Below, piece by piece: positions 52,140-61,668 of a DNA stretch of 64,000 nt. The stretch comes from Saccharopolyspora aridisoli. GTDB taxonomy: Bacteria > Actinomycetota > Actinomycetes > Mycobacteriales > Pseudonocardiaceae. The notes below the pieces were generated by a model. That model worked only from the letters and a program-made list of their open reading frames with translations. It did not search any database and was not told where the DNA came from. Made by a program: the position numbers and the translations under genes. Numbering within the stretch: the stretch's first letter is position 1; each line of letters opens with the position of its first letter. The stretch covers positions 58,027-122,026 of the forward strand of contig NZ_SMKV01000019.1 in assembly GCF_004348445.1 (NCBI RefSeq), read 5' to 3'.

Positions 52140-53884
52140 CCGCCGAGCTCGTGCAGGCAGCGCTGACCGACCCCCGCGCCGCGGACGTGCGGCGCCGGGT
52201 GTTCCGCCAGCTGGTCGAATCGCTGCTCTACGAAGGTGCTGTGCGCACCGAGCGGGACGGCGACGAGCACGTCGTCACCGGGACCGACCACGACGGCGAA
52301 CCCGTGCGCTACTCCTTCCGCGCGGTGCGCAGGTTCGGGTTCGGCCGGGTCGGGCTGACCTCACCGGTGCTGCGCGACGGCGTCGAGGCCGAGTCGGTCA
52401 CCCGGTTCCTCTCGGAGGTCCACAAGTCCCTGGACGCCGACCCCGACCACCTCCCCGGATTCGCCCGCGAGCTGGAGGAGACCCTGTTCAAGGACGCGCT
52501 GTCGGAACACCTCCGGGCGGACCCACCGTCCACTGCGGACCACGACGTCCTGGAATCTGCCATCACCGACGGCCACCGCTACCACCCGACGTACAAGTCG
52601 CGCCTCGGGTTCGACGTCGCCGACGACATCGCCTTCGGCCCGGAGTTCGCCAACCCGCTGCGCCCGCTGTGGCTGGCAGCGCACCGCGACATCACCGAGG
52701 TCAGCGGTTCCGCAACCCTCGGTCGCGACTACGTGAACGAGCAGCTGGGCAGCGCGGTCGAGGGCTTCCACCGCCGGATCGAGGACGCTGGCCGCGACCC
52801 GGACGACTACGTGCTGGTCCCGGTGCACCCGTGGCAGTGGCGGGAGCGCATCGCGCGAGCGTTCTCCGAGCAGCTCGGACGCGGTGAGCTGATCCCGCTG
52901 GGCGACGATCCGCACGAGTTCCTCGCCCAGCAGTCGATCCGCACCCTGACCTGCCGCGACGCCCCCGAACGCCCCTACCTCAAGCTGTCGATGTCGATGG
53001 TGAACACCTCCACCAGCCGCGGCCTGGCCGCGCACACCGTGCGCAACGCCCCGCGCATCACCGGCTGGCTGCGCGAGGTCGTCGCCGGCGACGACTACTT
53101 GTCCGGCGAGCTGCGGCCGATCCTGCTCGGCGAGGAGCTGGGCGTGTCGGTGACACCGGAAGCCGATCTGCTGCAGGCCGACACCTACGGCGCCCTGGCG
53201 TGCATCTGGCGCGAGAGCCTGCACCCGCACCTGGGAACCGGGGAGCGGGCGATCCCGTTCACCGGCCTGACCGCCTGCCTGCGGGACGGAACACCGCTGA
53301 TCGACGCGTGGGTGCGCGACTCCGGGGTCGAGGACTGGGTGCGTCAGGTGGTGCGGGTCAGCGCCCTGCCGCTGGTGCACCTGCTGTGCGCGCACGGCGT
53401 CGCGCTGGAGTCGCACGCGCAGAACATGGCCCTGGTGCACGTCGACGGTAAGCCGGAGCGCGTGGTGCTCAAGGACTTCCACGACGGCGTGCGATTCTGC
53501 CGGGAGCACCTCGCCGAACCCGCTCCGGAGCTGGCGGGAACGCCCGCGCACCACCAGAACCGCAACTCCTTCGTCGAGACCGACGAGCTGAGCTTGGTCA
53601 CCGACTTCCTGCTGGACGCGTTCTTCTTCATCAACCTCGGTGAACTCGCGCTGTTCCTCGACGACCACTACGGCTTCGCCGAACAGGACTTCTGGCGGCT
53701 GGTGGTCGAGGAGATCCGCGCCTACCAACGCCGATTCCCCGAGCTGGAAGCGCGTTTCCAGCTGTTCGACCTGTTCACCCCGGCCATCGAGGTGGAGCAG
53801 CTGACCACCCGCAGGCTGCACCCGGACACCGAGCTGCGGCTGCACGCCGTGCCCAACCCGCTGGCGGAGGTGGAGCAGTGCTGA
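52136..53884 (+). CDS. NIS (IucA/IucC) siderophore synthetase 3, SbnF position
   Basis: 582 residues, the longest of the three. ITDGHRYHPTYKSRLGF is a fully canonical NIS ATP motif, then VLVPVHPWQWRERI, SIRTLTCRDAPERPYLKLSMSM, ESHAQNMALVHVDGKPERVVLKDFHDG. The C-terminal domain ends with LFDLFTPAIEVEQLTTRRLHPD. At the sbnF position, the staphylococcal enzyme adds the second diaminopropionate to the decarboxylated citryl intermediate. Start and stop both overlap neighbours. Confidence 0.9.
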   Translation: MTAELVQAALTDPRAADVRRRVFRQLVESLLYEGAVRTERDGDEHVVTGTDHDGEPVRYSFRAVRRFGFGRVGLTSPVLRDGVEAESVTRFLSEVHKSLDADPDHLPGFARELEETLFKDALSEHLRADPPSTADHDVLESAITDGHRYHPTYKSRLGFDVADDIAFGPEFANPLRPLWLAAHRDITEVSGSATLGRDYVNEQLGSAVEGFHRRIEDAGRDPDDYVLVPVHPWQWRERIARAFSEQLGRGELIPLGDDPHEFLAQQSIRTLTCRDAPERPYLKLSMSMVNTSTSRGLAAHTVRNAPRITGWLREVVAGDDYLSGELRPILLGEELGVSVTPEADLLQADTYGALACIWRESLHPHLGTGERAIPFTGLTACLRDGTPLIDAWVRDSGVEDWVRQVVRVSALPLVHLLCAHGVALESHAQNMALVHVDGKPERVVLKDFHDGVRFCREHLAEPAPELAGTPAHHQNRNSFVETDELSLVTDFLLDAFFFINLGELALFLDDHYGFAEQDFWRLVVEEIRAYQRRFPELEARFQLFDLFTPAIEVEQLTTRRLHPDTELRLHAVPNPLAEVEQC

Positions 53885-54651
53885 AACCCAACACCGTCAA
53901 GCACCGGCTCGCCGAAGGCGGCGAGAGCTACGGGTTGTTCTGCTCCATCCCGTCACCACCGCTGGTGGAGATGATCGGCTGCGCGGGCTACGACTTCGTC
54001 ATCCTCGACACCGAGCACTCGCTGGTCGACCCGCAACAGCTGGAGAACCTCATCCGGGCGGCCGAAGCGGTCGACCTGGTCGCCTTCGTCCGCGTTCCCG
54101 AAGCCGACCCCGGAGCGATCCTGCGAGCCTTGGACGCGGGTGCGCTGGGCGTGGTGGTGCCGCACGTGCGGTGCCGCGCCGACGTGGACGCGGCGGTCCG
54201 CGCCGCCCGCTACGCGCCGGAGGGCATGCGCAGCCTCAACGGGGGCCGGGTTCCAGGCTTCGGGCGCATCGAGCTCACCGAGTACGTGCGCCGGGCCAAC
54301 GAGGAGACCATGGTCATCGCGATGATCGAGGACGCCGAGGGCGTCGACGAGCTGCCGTCGATCCTCGCCGGTGGCGGCATCGACTTGGTGCTGGAGGGCG
54401 CGGCGGACCTGTCGCAGTCCTACGGCGTCGCGTGGCAGACGCGGCATCCGCTGGTCCAGGAGGCGCTGGCCCGCGTGCACGCCGAATGCGACGCCCACCG
54501 GGTGCCCTACTGCGCGATCCCCCGAACCCCCGAGGACCACGAGCGGTGGCGCGCGGCCGGGGTGCGCGCCTTCGTGCTCGGTGAAGAACGCGGCCTGGCC
54601 GCCCGCGCGCTGCGCGCCCACCTCGACCGACACCGGGAGAACCATGACTGA
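53878..54651 (+). CDS. sbnG: SbnG-like citrate synthase (HpcH/HpaI aldolase fold)
   Basis: 257 residues of the metal-dependent class II aldolase fold. YGLFCSIPSPPLVEMIGCAGYDFVILDTEHS is the family opening; DAGALGVVVPHV and IAMIEDAEGVDELPSILA hold the metal- and substrate-binding residues. SbnG makes citrate from oxaloacetate and acetyl-CoA for siderophore assembly, independent of the TCA cycle enzyme, so iron starvation does not limit supply. GTG 53878 overlaps the third NIS gene by 7 bases. A generic hydroxy-acid aldolase is the alternative, but the position argues for SbnG. Confidence 0.88.
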   Translation: MLKPNTVKHRLAEGGESYGLFCSIPSPPLVEMIGCAGYDFVILDTEHSLVDPQQLENLIRAAEAVDLVAFVRVPEADPGAILRALDAGALGVVVPHVRCRADVDAAVRAARYAPEGMRSLNGGRVPGFGRIELTEYVRRANEETMVIAMIEDAEGVDELPSILAGGGIDLVLEGAADLSQSYGVAWQTRHPLVQEALARVHAECDAHRVPYCAIPRTPEDHERWRAAGVRAFVLGEERGLAARALRAHLDRHRENHD

Positions 54652-55822
54652 GCGACTCGAGCGACTCGTGCGGGAACGCGTCGGCGGCGATCCCGTGTGC
54701 CTGTTCGCCTACGACCTCGACCGGCTGACCGACCACGTCCGCGCCGTCACGGCCACCCTGCCGCGCCGCTGCCGGATGTTCTACGCGATGAAGGCCAACA
54801 GCGCCGATCCGCTGCTGCGCGCCCTGGCTCCGCTGGTCGCCGGGTTCGAGATCGCCTCGGGCGGTGAGCTGGACAAGGCGCGCGCCGTCGGCACCGACGT
54901 CCCGGTGGTGTTCGGCGGCCCGGCCAAGACGCCTGCGGAGATCGAGCAGGCGCTCAAGCAGGGCGTGCAGCGGCTGCACGTGGAGAGCCTGCTGGAGCTG
55001 CACCGGGTTTCGGCCGCGGCGACCCGGCTGGGCACGACGGCGGAGGTGCTGCTGCGGGTCAACCTCTCGGGCCCGTTCCCGACCGCGACCCTGGCGATGG
55101 CGGGAAGGCCCACCCAGTTCGGCATCGACGAGCAGGACCTGCCCGCCTGCGTGTCCGCGGCTCGCGAGCTGCCCGGGGTGCGGCTCACCGGATTCCACCT
55201 GCACTCGCTGTCCAACAACCTCTCCACCGACGCCCACCTGGAGCTGCTGGCGCACTACGGGCGGACGGTGTCGGAGTGGGAACGGGAGTTCGGGCTGCGC
55301 TGCGAGGTGGTCAACGTCGGCGGCGGCATCGGCGTCGACTACGCCCGGCTGGACCGGCAGTTCGACTGGCCGACGTTCGCCCGGCGCCTGCCGACGGCGC
55401 TCGCCGAGTTCCCCGCGCACATCCGGGAGATCGACTTCGAGTGCGGGCGCTACCTGGTCGCCGAATGCGGCAGCTACGCCGTGGAGGTGCTGGACGTCAA
55501 GCGCAACCACGGCGTGCACTACGCGCTGGTGCGCGGCGGGACCCACCAGTTCCGGCTGCCGTCGTCCTGGCAGCACAGCCACCCCTTCACGGTGCTGCCG
55601 GTGGAACGCTGGGACTCGGCGGCGCCGCGTCCGGAGGTCAGCGGACCGGTCACCGTGGTCGGCGAGCTGTGCACGCCGAAGGACGTCCTCGCCCGCGACG
55701 TGCCGGTGGAGCGCATCCGCGCGGGTGACGTGCTGGTCTTCAGCCACGCGGGAGCCTACGGCTGGGAGATCTCGCACCACGACTTCCTCAGCCACCCGCA
55801 TCCCGAGCACGTCTTCTTCTGA
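54644..55822 (+). CDS. sbnH: SbnH-like PLP-dependent decarboxylase (fold III)
   Basis: 392 residues of the alanine racemase-like/ornithine-DAP decarboxylase fold. FYAMKANSADPLL holds the PLP Lys50. GFHLHSLSNN, VVNVGGGIGVDY, the acidic FECGRYLVAECG and GELCTPKDVLARD (catalytic Cys) follow in order. SbnH decarboxylates the citryl-diaminopropionate intermediate to the ethylenediamine form. The ATG overlaps the sbnG-like gene end by 8 bases. It is the last gene of the operon; a weak hairpin follows. Confidence 0.9.
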   Translation: MTERLERLVRERVGGDPVCLFAYDLDRLTDHVRAVTATLPRRCRMFYAMKANSADPLLRALAPLVAGFEIASGGELDKARAVGTDVPVVFGGPAKTPAEIEQALKQGVQRLHVESLLELHRVSAAATRLGTTAEVLLRVNLSGPFPTATLAMAGRPTQFGIDEQDLPACVSAARELPGVRLTGFHLHSLSNNLSTDAHLELLAHYGRTVSEWEREFGLRCEVVNVGGGIGVDYARLDRQFDWPTFARRLPTALAEFPAHIREIDFECGRYLVAECGSYAVEVLDVKRNHGVHYALVRGGTHQFRLPSSWQHSHPFTVLPVERWDSAAPRPEVSGPVTVVGELCTPKDVLARDVPVERIRAGDVLVFSHAGAYGWEISHHDFLSHPHPEHVFF

Positions 55823-55826
55823 CCTC

Positions 55827-55846
55827 GCGAGCCGGGCCTGGCTCGC
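55827..55846. terminator. Possible hairpin terminator of the siderophore operon
   Basis: 7-bp stem (55827-55833 with 55840-55846) and a 6-base loop, 4 bases after the sbnH-like stop. Short for a terminator. Confidence 0.4.
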
Positions 55847-55945
55847 CGCGACGCGCTCGACCGGCCAGGTTCAGCGCGCGTGGGTACCGTTGGGCCGTTA
55901 TCTCCCGTGCAGGGCTTCGGCCCGGGTTGGAGCGGGGTGTTTGAC

Positions 55946-56557
55946 GTGGCATCCGTGTCGTCGTGGAGTCGGCGTGAACCGAGTCGCTCTCCGTTCGCGC
56001 TCCCGAGAGGTGCGCCCGGTCGGATCGCCGGACGCATCATGCTGTGGACGAACCGCCAGGAGGAGGTGCTCGGCCTCCTCGACGTGCGAGCCGGCGCGGA
56101 GGTCCTCGAAGTCGGCTACGGGCCCGGCGGACTGATCCGGCTCCTGGAGCCGACTCGCGCGAGGCGGATCTGCGGCGTCGACCCCTCGCCGCAGATGCGC
56201 GACGTCGCGAGCCGTCCGCACTCCGAGGAGGTCCTCGCGGGCCGGATCGACCTGCGGCTGGGCACCGCCGCCGACACCGGATTCCCCGACGAGGTCTTCG
56301 ACCGCGTCGTTTCGGTGAACAACGTGGCACTCTGGCCGGACCTCGGCGCGGGCGTCGCCGAGCTGCACCGGGTGACCCGCCCCGGCGGGCGGCTGTTGAT
56401 CGCCTGCCACGGCGGAACGCGACCGACGTTCCTCTCGCGCAGCAACGCGCTCTCCGAGGACAAGCTCGACCGGATCGAGCGAGCGCTCCGCGGCGTCTTC
56501 TCCGAGGTCTCCCGTGAGGATTCGACCTCCCTCACCAGCTTCACCGCCGTCCGCTAG
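55946..56557 (+). CDS. Class I SAM-dependent methyltransferase
   Basis: About 203 residues. VLEVGYGPGG is motif I for SAM binding; RRICGVDPSPQM is the acidic-loop motif; FDRVVSVNNVALWPDL and ELHRVTRPGGRLLIACHGG are motifs II and III. It is complete except for a short C-terminus. The start is uncertain: GTG 55946 has GGAGCGGGG upstream; GTG 55880 would add 22 residues. Substrate unknown. It is not tightly coupled to the siderophore operon, which ends 124 bases upstream. Confidence 0.75.
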   Translation: MASVSSWSRREPSRSPFALPRGAPGRIAGRIMLWTNRQEEVLGLLDVRAGAEVLEVGYGPGGLIRLLEPTRARRICGVDPSPQMRDVASRPHSEEVLAGRIDLRLGTAADTGFPDEVFDRVVSVNNVALWPDLGAGVAELHRVTRPGGRLLIACHGGTRPTFLSRSNALSEDKLDRIERALRGVFSEVSREDSTSLTSFTAVR

Positions 56558-56700
56558 GAGTGGCGGGTTCTGACCCGGCTCCGTGGACTCCGCGCGCCAC
56601 TCCTGGTGCATGCCAGTTCGACTTCCGGTCATCCGCTTGGTCGGGCGCCGGTTGCCGGGCATGCTGTGCGCGGCGTCGAAGTCCCCGGAGGGTGATCGAT

Positions 56701-58170
56701 ATGCCGCGTCCGCGGCTGGCCGTCTGCGTGGCCGCCATCGGCCTGGTCCTGGCCGCGTGCACCGCTCCCCCGCCGCGACCCGCTGTTGACCCGGCGCGAC
56801 CGAACATCGTGTTCGTGCTGGTCGACGACATGGACCAGGGGCTGGTGCGGTTCATGCCGGAGGTGCTGCGGATGCAGCGGGAAGGCATGACGTTCTCGAA
56901 CTCCACCGTCACCGACTCGCTGTGCTGCCCGTCCCGCGCGTCGTTGCTGTCGGGGAAGTACCCGCACAACACCGGTGTGTTCACCAACGAGCCCCCGGAC
57001 GGCGGGTTCGCGGTGTTCCACCGCCGCGACGAGCGCGACACCCTGGGCACCCAGTTGCAGCAGGCCGGGTACCGGACGGGGTTCATGGGCAAGTACCTCA
57101 ACGGCTACCAACCGGGCCGGACGCTCGGAGGCGAGCGGCCGTTCGTGCCGCCGGGCTGGGACGAGTGGGCCGTGGCGGGCAACGGTTACGCGGAGTACGA
57201 CTACCAGCTCAACGTCAACGGTCGTGTGCGGTCGCGAGGGCACAGGCCGGGCGACTACCTGACCGACGTGCTGGCACAGCGCGGCAACGACTTCATCCGC
57301 TCCAGCGCCGCCCAGGGCACGCCCTTCTTCCTGGAAGTCGCGCCGTTCGCGCCGCACGGGCCGTTCACCCCGGCTCCTCGGCACGCCGATGCGTTCCCGG
57401 GGCTGACCGCGCCGCGCACCCCGGCGTTCGACGAACCGGACCGCTCGGACAAACCGGCGTGGCTGCGCCAACTCCCGCCGCTCCCCGCCGCGAAGGTGCA
57501 GGCGGCGGAGGTGAAGTTCCGCGAGCGAGCGCAGTCGCTGCTGGCCGTGGACGACATGCTCGCCGGTTTCCGGCGCACGCTCGCCGAGACCGGGCAGGCG
57601 CAGCGCACGCACGTCATCTTCACCTCCGACAACGGGTTCCACCTCGGTGAGCACGCGCTGCCCGAGGGCAAGCGAACGGCGTTCGACACCGACGTGCGAG
57701 TTCCGCTGATCGCCACGGGCCCTGGTGTCCCTGCCGGGCGGACGGTCCCGGATTCGGTGCAGAACGTCGACTTCCGTGCGACCTTCGCCGAACTCGCCGG
57801 TGCACCACCGCGTTCCGACATCGATGGCACCGGTTTCGCCGCGCTGCTGCGCGGCGGTTCCGGAACCGGCAGGAACGTCGCGCTCGTCGAGCACCACGAG
57901 CCGCGCACCTCGCAGGATGATCCCGATCGACAGGAGAAGCCCGACGGCATCCCGCCGACCTACACCGCGATCAGGACGCCGGAGGGGACCTACGTCGAGT
58001 ACGTCACCGGCGAGCGCGAGTTCTACGACGCCCGGACCGATCCGTTCCAGCTGACCAACACCTACCCGCAATTGCCGACAGAGCGTCGCGACGAGCTCCA
58101 CCGCGTCCTCACCGCCCTCGCCACCTGCCGGGGCGAAGCGCAGTGCACCGAGGCGGGCACGGTGGCGTGA
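56701..58170 (+). CDS. Lipoprotein sulfatase (arylsulfatase family)
   Basis: 489 residues. The N-terminus has a lipoprotein signal, VAAIGLVLAAC, with lipobox Cys20, so the enzyme is tethered outside the membrane. PNIVFVLVDDMD provides the metal-binding Asp pair; DSLCCPSRASLLSGKYPHN contains the C-x-P-S-R sulfatase signature, where Cys75 becomes formylglycine; FTSDNGFHLGEHALPEGK completes the metal site. It needs a formylglycine-generating enzyme encoded elsewhere. The ATG follows GGAGGG. It would release sulfate from sulfate esters, possibly as a sulfur source. Confidence 0.93.
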   Translation: MPRPRLAVCVAAIGLVLAACTAPPPRPAVDPARPNIVFVLVDDMDQGLVRFMPEVLRMQREGMTFSNSTVTDSLCCPSRASLLSGKYPHNTGVFTNEPPDGGFAVFHRRDERDTLGTQLQQAGYRTGFMGKYLNGYQPGRTLGGERPFVPPGWDEWAVAGNGYAEYDYQLNVNGRVRSRGHRPGDYLTDVLAQRGNDFIRSSAAQGTPFFLEVAPFAPHGPFTPAPRHADAFPGLTAPRTPAFDEPDRSDKPAWLRQLPPLPAAKVQAAEVKFRERAQSLLAVDDMLAGFRRTLAETGQAQRTHVIFTSDNGFHLGEHALPEGKRTAFDTDVRVPLIATGPGVPAGRTVPDSVQNVDFRATFAELAGAPPRSDIDGTGFAALLRGGSGTGRNVALVEHHEPRTSQDDPDRQEKPDGIPPTYTAIRTPEGTYVEYVTGEREFYDARTDPFQLTNTYPQLPTERRDELHRVLTALATCRGEAQCTEAGTVA

Positions 58171-58841
58171 ACCACTCGGACTGCTGCTCGACTTCCGAGA
58201 CGACCTGGCAGGAGCTCCGCCCTCCCCGGGGTGTTCAAACGATCGAAGCGCCGTGCCGCACGTCAGCGAGGGCGGCCGCGGCGGATCGGTGGTCATGCCC
58301 GTTCGCTGGCCGCGCTGCAGTTCAACGACAACACCGCTGACTGCTCAGCGGCCGAGTCCCGCCTGGTCATGATGGATGTGTCCTGGCGAAGGAGCTCGCC
58401 CCGCACCGCAACCGCGGGCACCGCCCGCCTCGTCAACGCGCTGAGCTCCCGGCCCAGGGTGGTCTGCGTGCCCACCGCGCGGTCGTCGCGGCACAACTGC
58501 TGGGCCCGCCACCTTCGCTTTCGCTGCGGCTCACCACCGCTTCCTGGCGGCGCCACCGCGCTCGATGCGGCGAGGCGTCGTCAGGTCGAAGCGCGGCCTC
58601 CTGTCCATCGCGCCACCTGGGGACGCGCCCCAGGAGTGATCACGCCTGCCAGGGGTGACTCGCGCCAAGGTATCTTGCCTTCAAGAAGATTCCATGTGAG
58701 GTTATTCGCGTGCCCGACGAGGACGTCGCGGGCAACGGGAAGACGACGAAGATCAGCCGATCAACGCCGGATCCTGTTGCACCTGAGGGCATACCGTGCG
58801 GTAACTTCGCGATCGTGGCCACCGAGCAAGCAGGAGCAGGC
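58171..58841. other. Intergenic stretch with no supported gene
   Basis: About 670 bases. Several short open frames exist, but none has good codon bias plus a ribosome binding site, and none resembles a family I know. The last part should contain the promoter of the next gene. Confidence 0.4.
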
Positions 58842-59693
58842 ATGTCCGAGACGCCTTCGACGGCACCGAGTTCAACACCCGTCGGCGTGGACACGACCCA
58901 GGCCAGCATCGCCCGCGTCTACGACGCGGCGCTCAACGGCAAGGACAACTTCGAGATCGACCGCCAGGTGCTGCACGAGGTCGGTCAGGTGGCCCCCGAG
59001 GTCAAGGACATGGCGTGGTCCAACCGCAGGTTCTTGAACAGGACATGCCGGTACCTCGCCGACCAGGCCGGCATCCGGCAGTTCCTCGACTGCGGTTCGG
59101 GCCTGCCAACCGCGGAGAACACGCACCAGACCGTGCAGCGGGTGGATCCCGAGACCGAGGTCGTCTACATCGACAACGACCCGGTGGTCATCGCGCACGG
59201 CAAGGCGCTGCTCGAGGAGAACGACCACACCCACTTCGCCGCCGCCGACATCTTCAAGCCCGGCGAGGTGCTCGCCCACGAGACCGTTCGCAGGCACCTC
59301 GACTTCGCCGAGCCGATCGCGCTGCTGCAGGTCGGCACCCTCCACCACTACCTCGGCGACGACGGCCCAGAGCTGATGCGGACCTACGTCGACGCGCTCG
59401 CCCCGGGCAGCTACGTCGTCGTCGCGCACTTCTTCGACCCGGAGACCCCGGAGCACAGCGAACTGGCCCGCAAGATGGAAGAGCTCTTCGTGCACAGCCC
59501 GATGGGTTCGGGTCGCTTCCGCACCCGCGACGAGATCCGCGCGCTGCTGCCGGGCCTGGAAATCCTGCCGCCCGGCCTGGACTCCCCGGCCGACGTCGAG
59601 CTCTGCGACCTCTGGTGGCCGAACGGCCCCCGGTCGCGCCCGCCGAACCAGGCCGAGAGCTGCATCGCCGGCGTGGTCGGTCGCAAGAACTAG
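58842..59693 (+). CDS. SAM-dependent methyltransferase, PF04672 (DUF574) type
   Basis: 283 residues, the usual length of this actinobacteria-restricted family. SIARVYDAALNGKDNFEIDR is the diagnostic opening, then NRRFLNRTCRYLADQAGIRQFLDCGSGLPTAENTH (SAM loop), VVYIDNDPVVIAHGKALL, and the C-terminal LPPGLDSPADVELCDLWWP. Members are numerous in actinomycetes but their substrates are mostly unknown. ATG 58842 follows AGGAG. Longer frames upstream lack a start signal. Confidence 0.9.
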   Translation: MSETPSTAPSSTPVGVDTTQASIARVYDAALNGKDNFEIDRQVLHEVGQVAPEVKDMAWSNRRFLNRTCRYLADQAGIRQFLDCGSGLPTAENTHQTVQRVDPETEVVYIDNDPVVIAHGKALLEENDHTHFAAADIFKPGEVLAHETVRRHLDFAEPIALLQVGTLHHYLGDDGPELMRTYVDALAPGSYVVVAHFFDPETPEHSELARKMEELFVHSPMGSGRFRTRDEIRALLPGLEILPPGLDSPADVELCDLWWPNGPRSRPPNQAESCIAGVVGRKN

Positions 59694-59731
59694 CCGCAGG
59701 AGAGCCCACTCGAACGTGCGGTCCGGGCGAC

Positions 59732-60493
59732 TCAGCGCATCGGCAGCAGTTGCGGCCGCTTCGCGGTCCGACCGTCGCCGGACGATCGCCCGGCGATCCG
59801 CCGCCACAGCCACGGCGCCAGGAACGCAACGGCCCAACGGACCTCGCCGGCGACCATCCGCGAGATTCCCGGCGCTCGGCGTTCCGGAAGCGGGTGGCTC
59901 CACGAATCGTCACTTCCGGGTAGTGCCAGCGCATGCGCGAAACCGTCGGCCAGCAGCGCGTGGCCCGCGGGGTTGAGGTGCAGGCGGTCGTGGCTCCAGA
60001 TCCGGCGGTCGGCGCACACCGGGTACCGGTCCGCCTCGACGACGGTGGCACCGTGCTTCGCGGCGATCTCGCGCACGCGCGCGTTGAACTCGGTGAGCCG
60101 TGGCTGCCAACGGCGGGCGATCGGCGCGATCTCGCCGATGTCGGGGTAGGTCACCGTGGCCACGTGCGCACCTGATCCGCTGAGCGCGCCGATCATCTCC
60201 TCCAGCTGCGCGGCGACCGCATCACCGTCGTACTCGCTGCGCAGCACGTCGTTGAGCCCCGCGACGACGGTCGCGAGATCAGGTTCGAGTTCCAATGCTG
60301 GTCCGAGCTGCTGAGCGCGCACCTCGCCGATGAGCCTGCCGCGCACGGCCAGGTTGGCGTAGCGGAAATCCGGGTCCAGGCCCGCGATCCTCTCCGCGAG
60401 CCGATCCGCCCAGCCGCGCAGGCCGCGCTCATCATCGCCGTCACCCACGCCTTCCGTCTGACTGTCCCCGATCGCCACGTACCGCGCGTACAT
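59732..60493 (-). CDS. SGNH/GDSL-type esterase/lipase
   Basis: 253 residues, cytoplasmic or peripheral. VAIGDSQTEGVGDGDDERGLRGWADRL is block I, with the nucleophile Ser in GDSxTEG; NLAVRGRLIGEV is block II; VVAGLNDVLR block III; and DRLHLNPAGHALLADG is block V with Asp and His. A basic C-terminal segment (WAVAFLAPWLWRRIAG) could bind membrane. ATG 60493 is preferred; a GTG two codons upstream is possible. It converges with the preceding methyltransferase gene (38-base gap). Confidence 0.9.
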   Translation of the reverse strand: MYARYVAIGDSQTEGVGDGDDERGLRGWADRLAERIAGLDPDFRYANLAVRGRLIGEVRAQQLGPALELEPDLATVVAGLNDVLRSEYDGDAVAAQLEEMIGALSGSGAHVATVTYPDIGEIAPIARRWQPRLTEFNARVREIAAKHGATVVEADRYPVCADRRIWSHDRLHLNPAGHALLADGFAHALALPGSDDSWSHPLPERRAPGISRMVAGEVRWAVAFLAPWLWRRIAGRSSGDGRTAKRPQLLPMR

Positions 60494-60714
60494 GTCCACC
60501 TTCGCTCTGCAGCACCACTCTCACGTCCCTTCGGCAAGCACATCATCCCGAGGCGAAACGACGCAGCCCCTACCGCTTTTCGCCGACTCGCGCCAGAGTC
60601 CTCCCCGGTGGATCCCGGTTTCGCAGAGTCACCTGTCGCGACCGCACGTAGTAATCGGGAGTTTTTCGTCATGCGCCCAACCTGCCCGACTGCTCATGTG
60701 TCATCGTCGGGCGC

Positions 60715-61668
60715 ATGGGGACCGAGGTATGGGCGACGTGGATCCCGGCTGTCCTGGCTCTCGCGGCCGCCGGTTTCTCGGGCTGGCTGCTGTGGTCGGC
60801 CCGGAAGACCGCTGAGGAGACCGCCCGCCGCTGCGAGACCGTGAACCGACTGGCCGCAGCGGTCGAGGCCAACACGGAGAGGACGGCGCACGCCGCCACG
60901 ACCGCCACCGAGCAGGCCGAGCGCGCCTGGGAACAGGTGAAGCTGTCCCGGAGCCAGCTGGACGAAGCGCGCGAGGAGCGCCACTCCAGCACGCAGGCCG
61001 AGCAGTGGGAGTGGGCCTACGCGTTGACCACGGCCGCCCGCGAACTGGTCAACAGCTGCCACGAGCTCATCCGCACGTCCCTGGACTCGCAGGTCGCCCC
61101 GCACTACCGGACGGCCGCCGACCGCCACTACCGCCAAGCCGGACAGCGCTGGCAGGACACCATGATCAAAGCGATCTCCCGCACCCAGCCGCCGCTGGAG
61201 ATGCAGCAGCAGGTCGCCACCTTCGCCGAGGTGCACCAGCGCCTGCACGGTCAACTGGGCGTGCTGCTGCGCGCCGTGGAGACCAACACGCTCGCCGAGG
61301 GCGACACCCTGACCAAGCAGATCCACGGCATGCGTCACGAGCTCAACAACGCGCACCGCAACCTGCAGCGCATCGTCAGCTCGAACCTCTCGAACCCCTC
61401 GCCCCAGGGGACGCAGACCAATTCCGCCCAGCAGACGCAGCACGACCAAGCGGTCGCCACCGGGCCGTCGCACGCCGCGCAGCAGACCCAGCTCACTCCG
61501 GGCCCGGCCCCCACCGCGTCGCAGCCGAGCGCCGCGCAGACGCAGGTCACCCCGATGGCCCCGCCGAGCACGTCTCAGACCGGCCGCACCCAGCAGGCCC
61601 ATGCCGACCCACCCCAGCCGGTGGGACCCTCGACCCAGCAGCTCGCCAACCGGCCCGCACGCGCCTGA
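60715..61668 (+). CDS. Membrane-anchored coiled-coil protein with Gln/Pro/Thr-rich tail
   Basis: 317 residues, not recognised as a family. One N-terminal membrane segment (WATWIPAVLALAAAGFSGWLLW, ~6-27), a helical coiled-coil region (~30-100: TAEETARRCETVNRLAAAVEA...QAERAWEQVKLSRSQLDEAREER), a second helical domain (~100-225), then a low-complexity tail rich in Gln, Thr, Ser and Pro (~228-317: QQTQHDQ, QQTQLTP, QTQVTPM). It could be a scaffold or envelope-associated protein. ATG 60715 is used; no strong Shine-Dalgarno is visible. Confidence 0.7.
   Translation: MGTEVWATWIPAVLALAAAGFSGWLLWSARKTAEETARRCETVNRLAAAVEANTERTAHAATTATEQAERAWEQVKLSRSQLDEAREERHSSTQAEQWEWAYALTTAARELVNSCHELIRTSLDSQVAPHYRTAADRHYRQAGQRWQDTMIKAISRTQPPLEMQQQVATFAEVHQRLHGQLGVLLRAVETNTLAEGDTLTKQIHGMRHELNNAHRNLQRIVSSNLSNPSPQGTQTNSAQQTQHDQAVATGPSHAAQQTQLTPGPAPTASQPSAAQTQVTPMAPPSTSQTGRTQQAHADPPQPVGPSTQQLANRPARA

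Noticed and set aside
58231..59037. A 268-codon plus-strand frame before the PF04672 methyltransferase
   Set aside because: Arg-rich translation, no start signal, and its 3' part overlaps the real gene in another frame.
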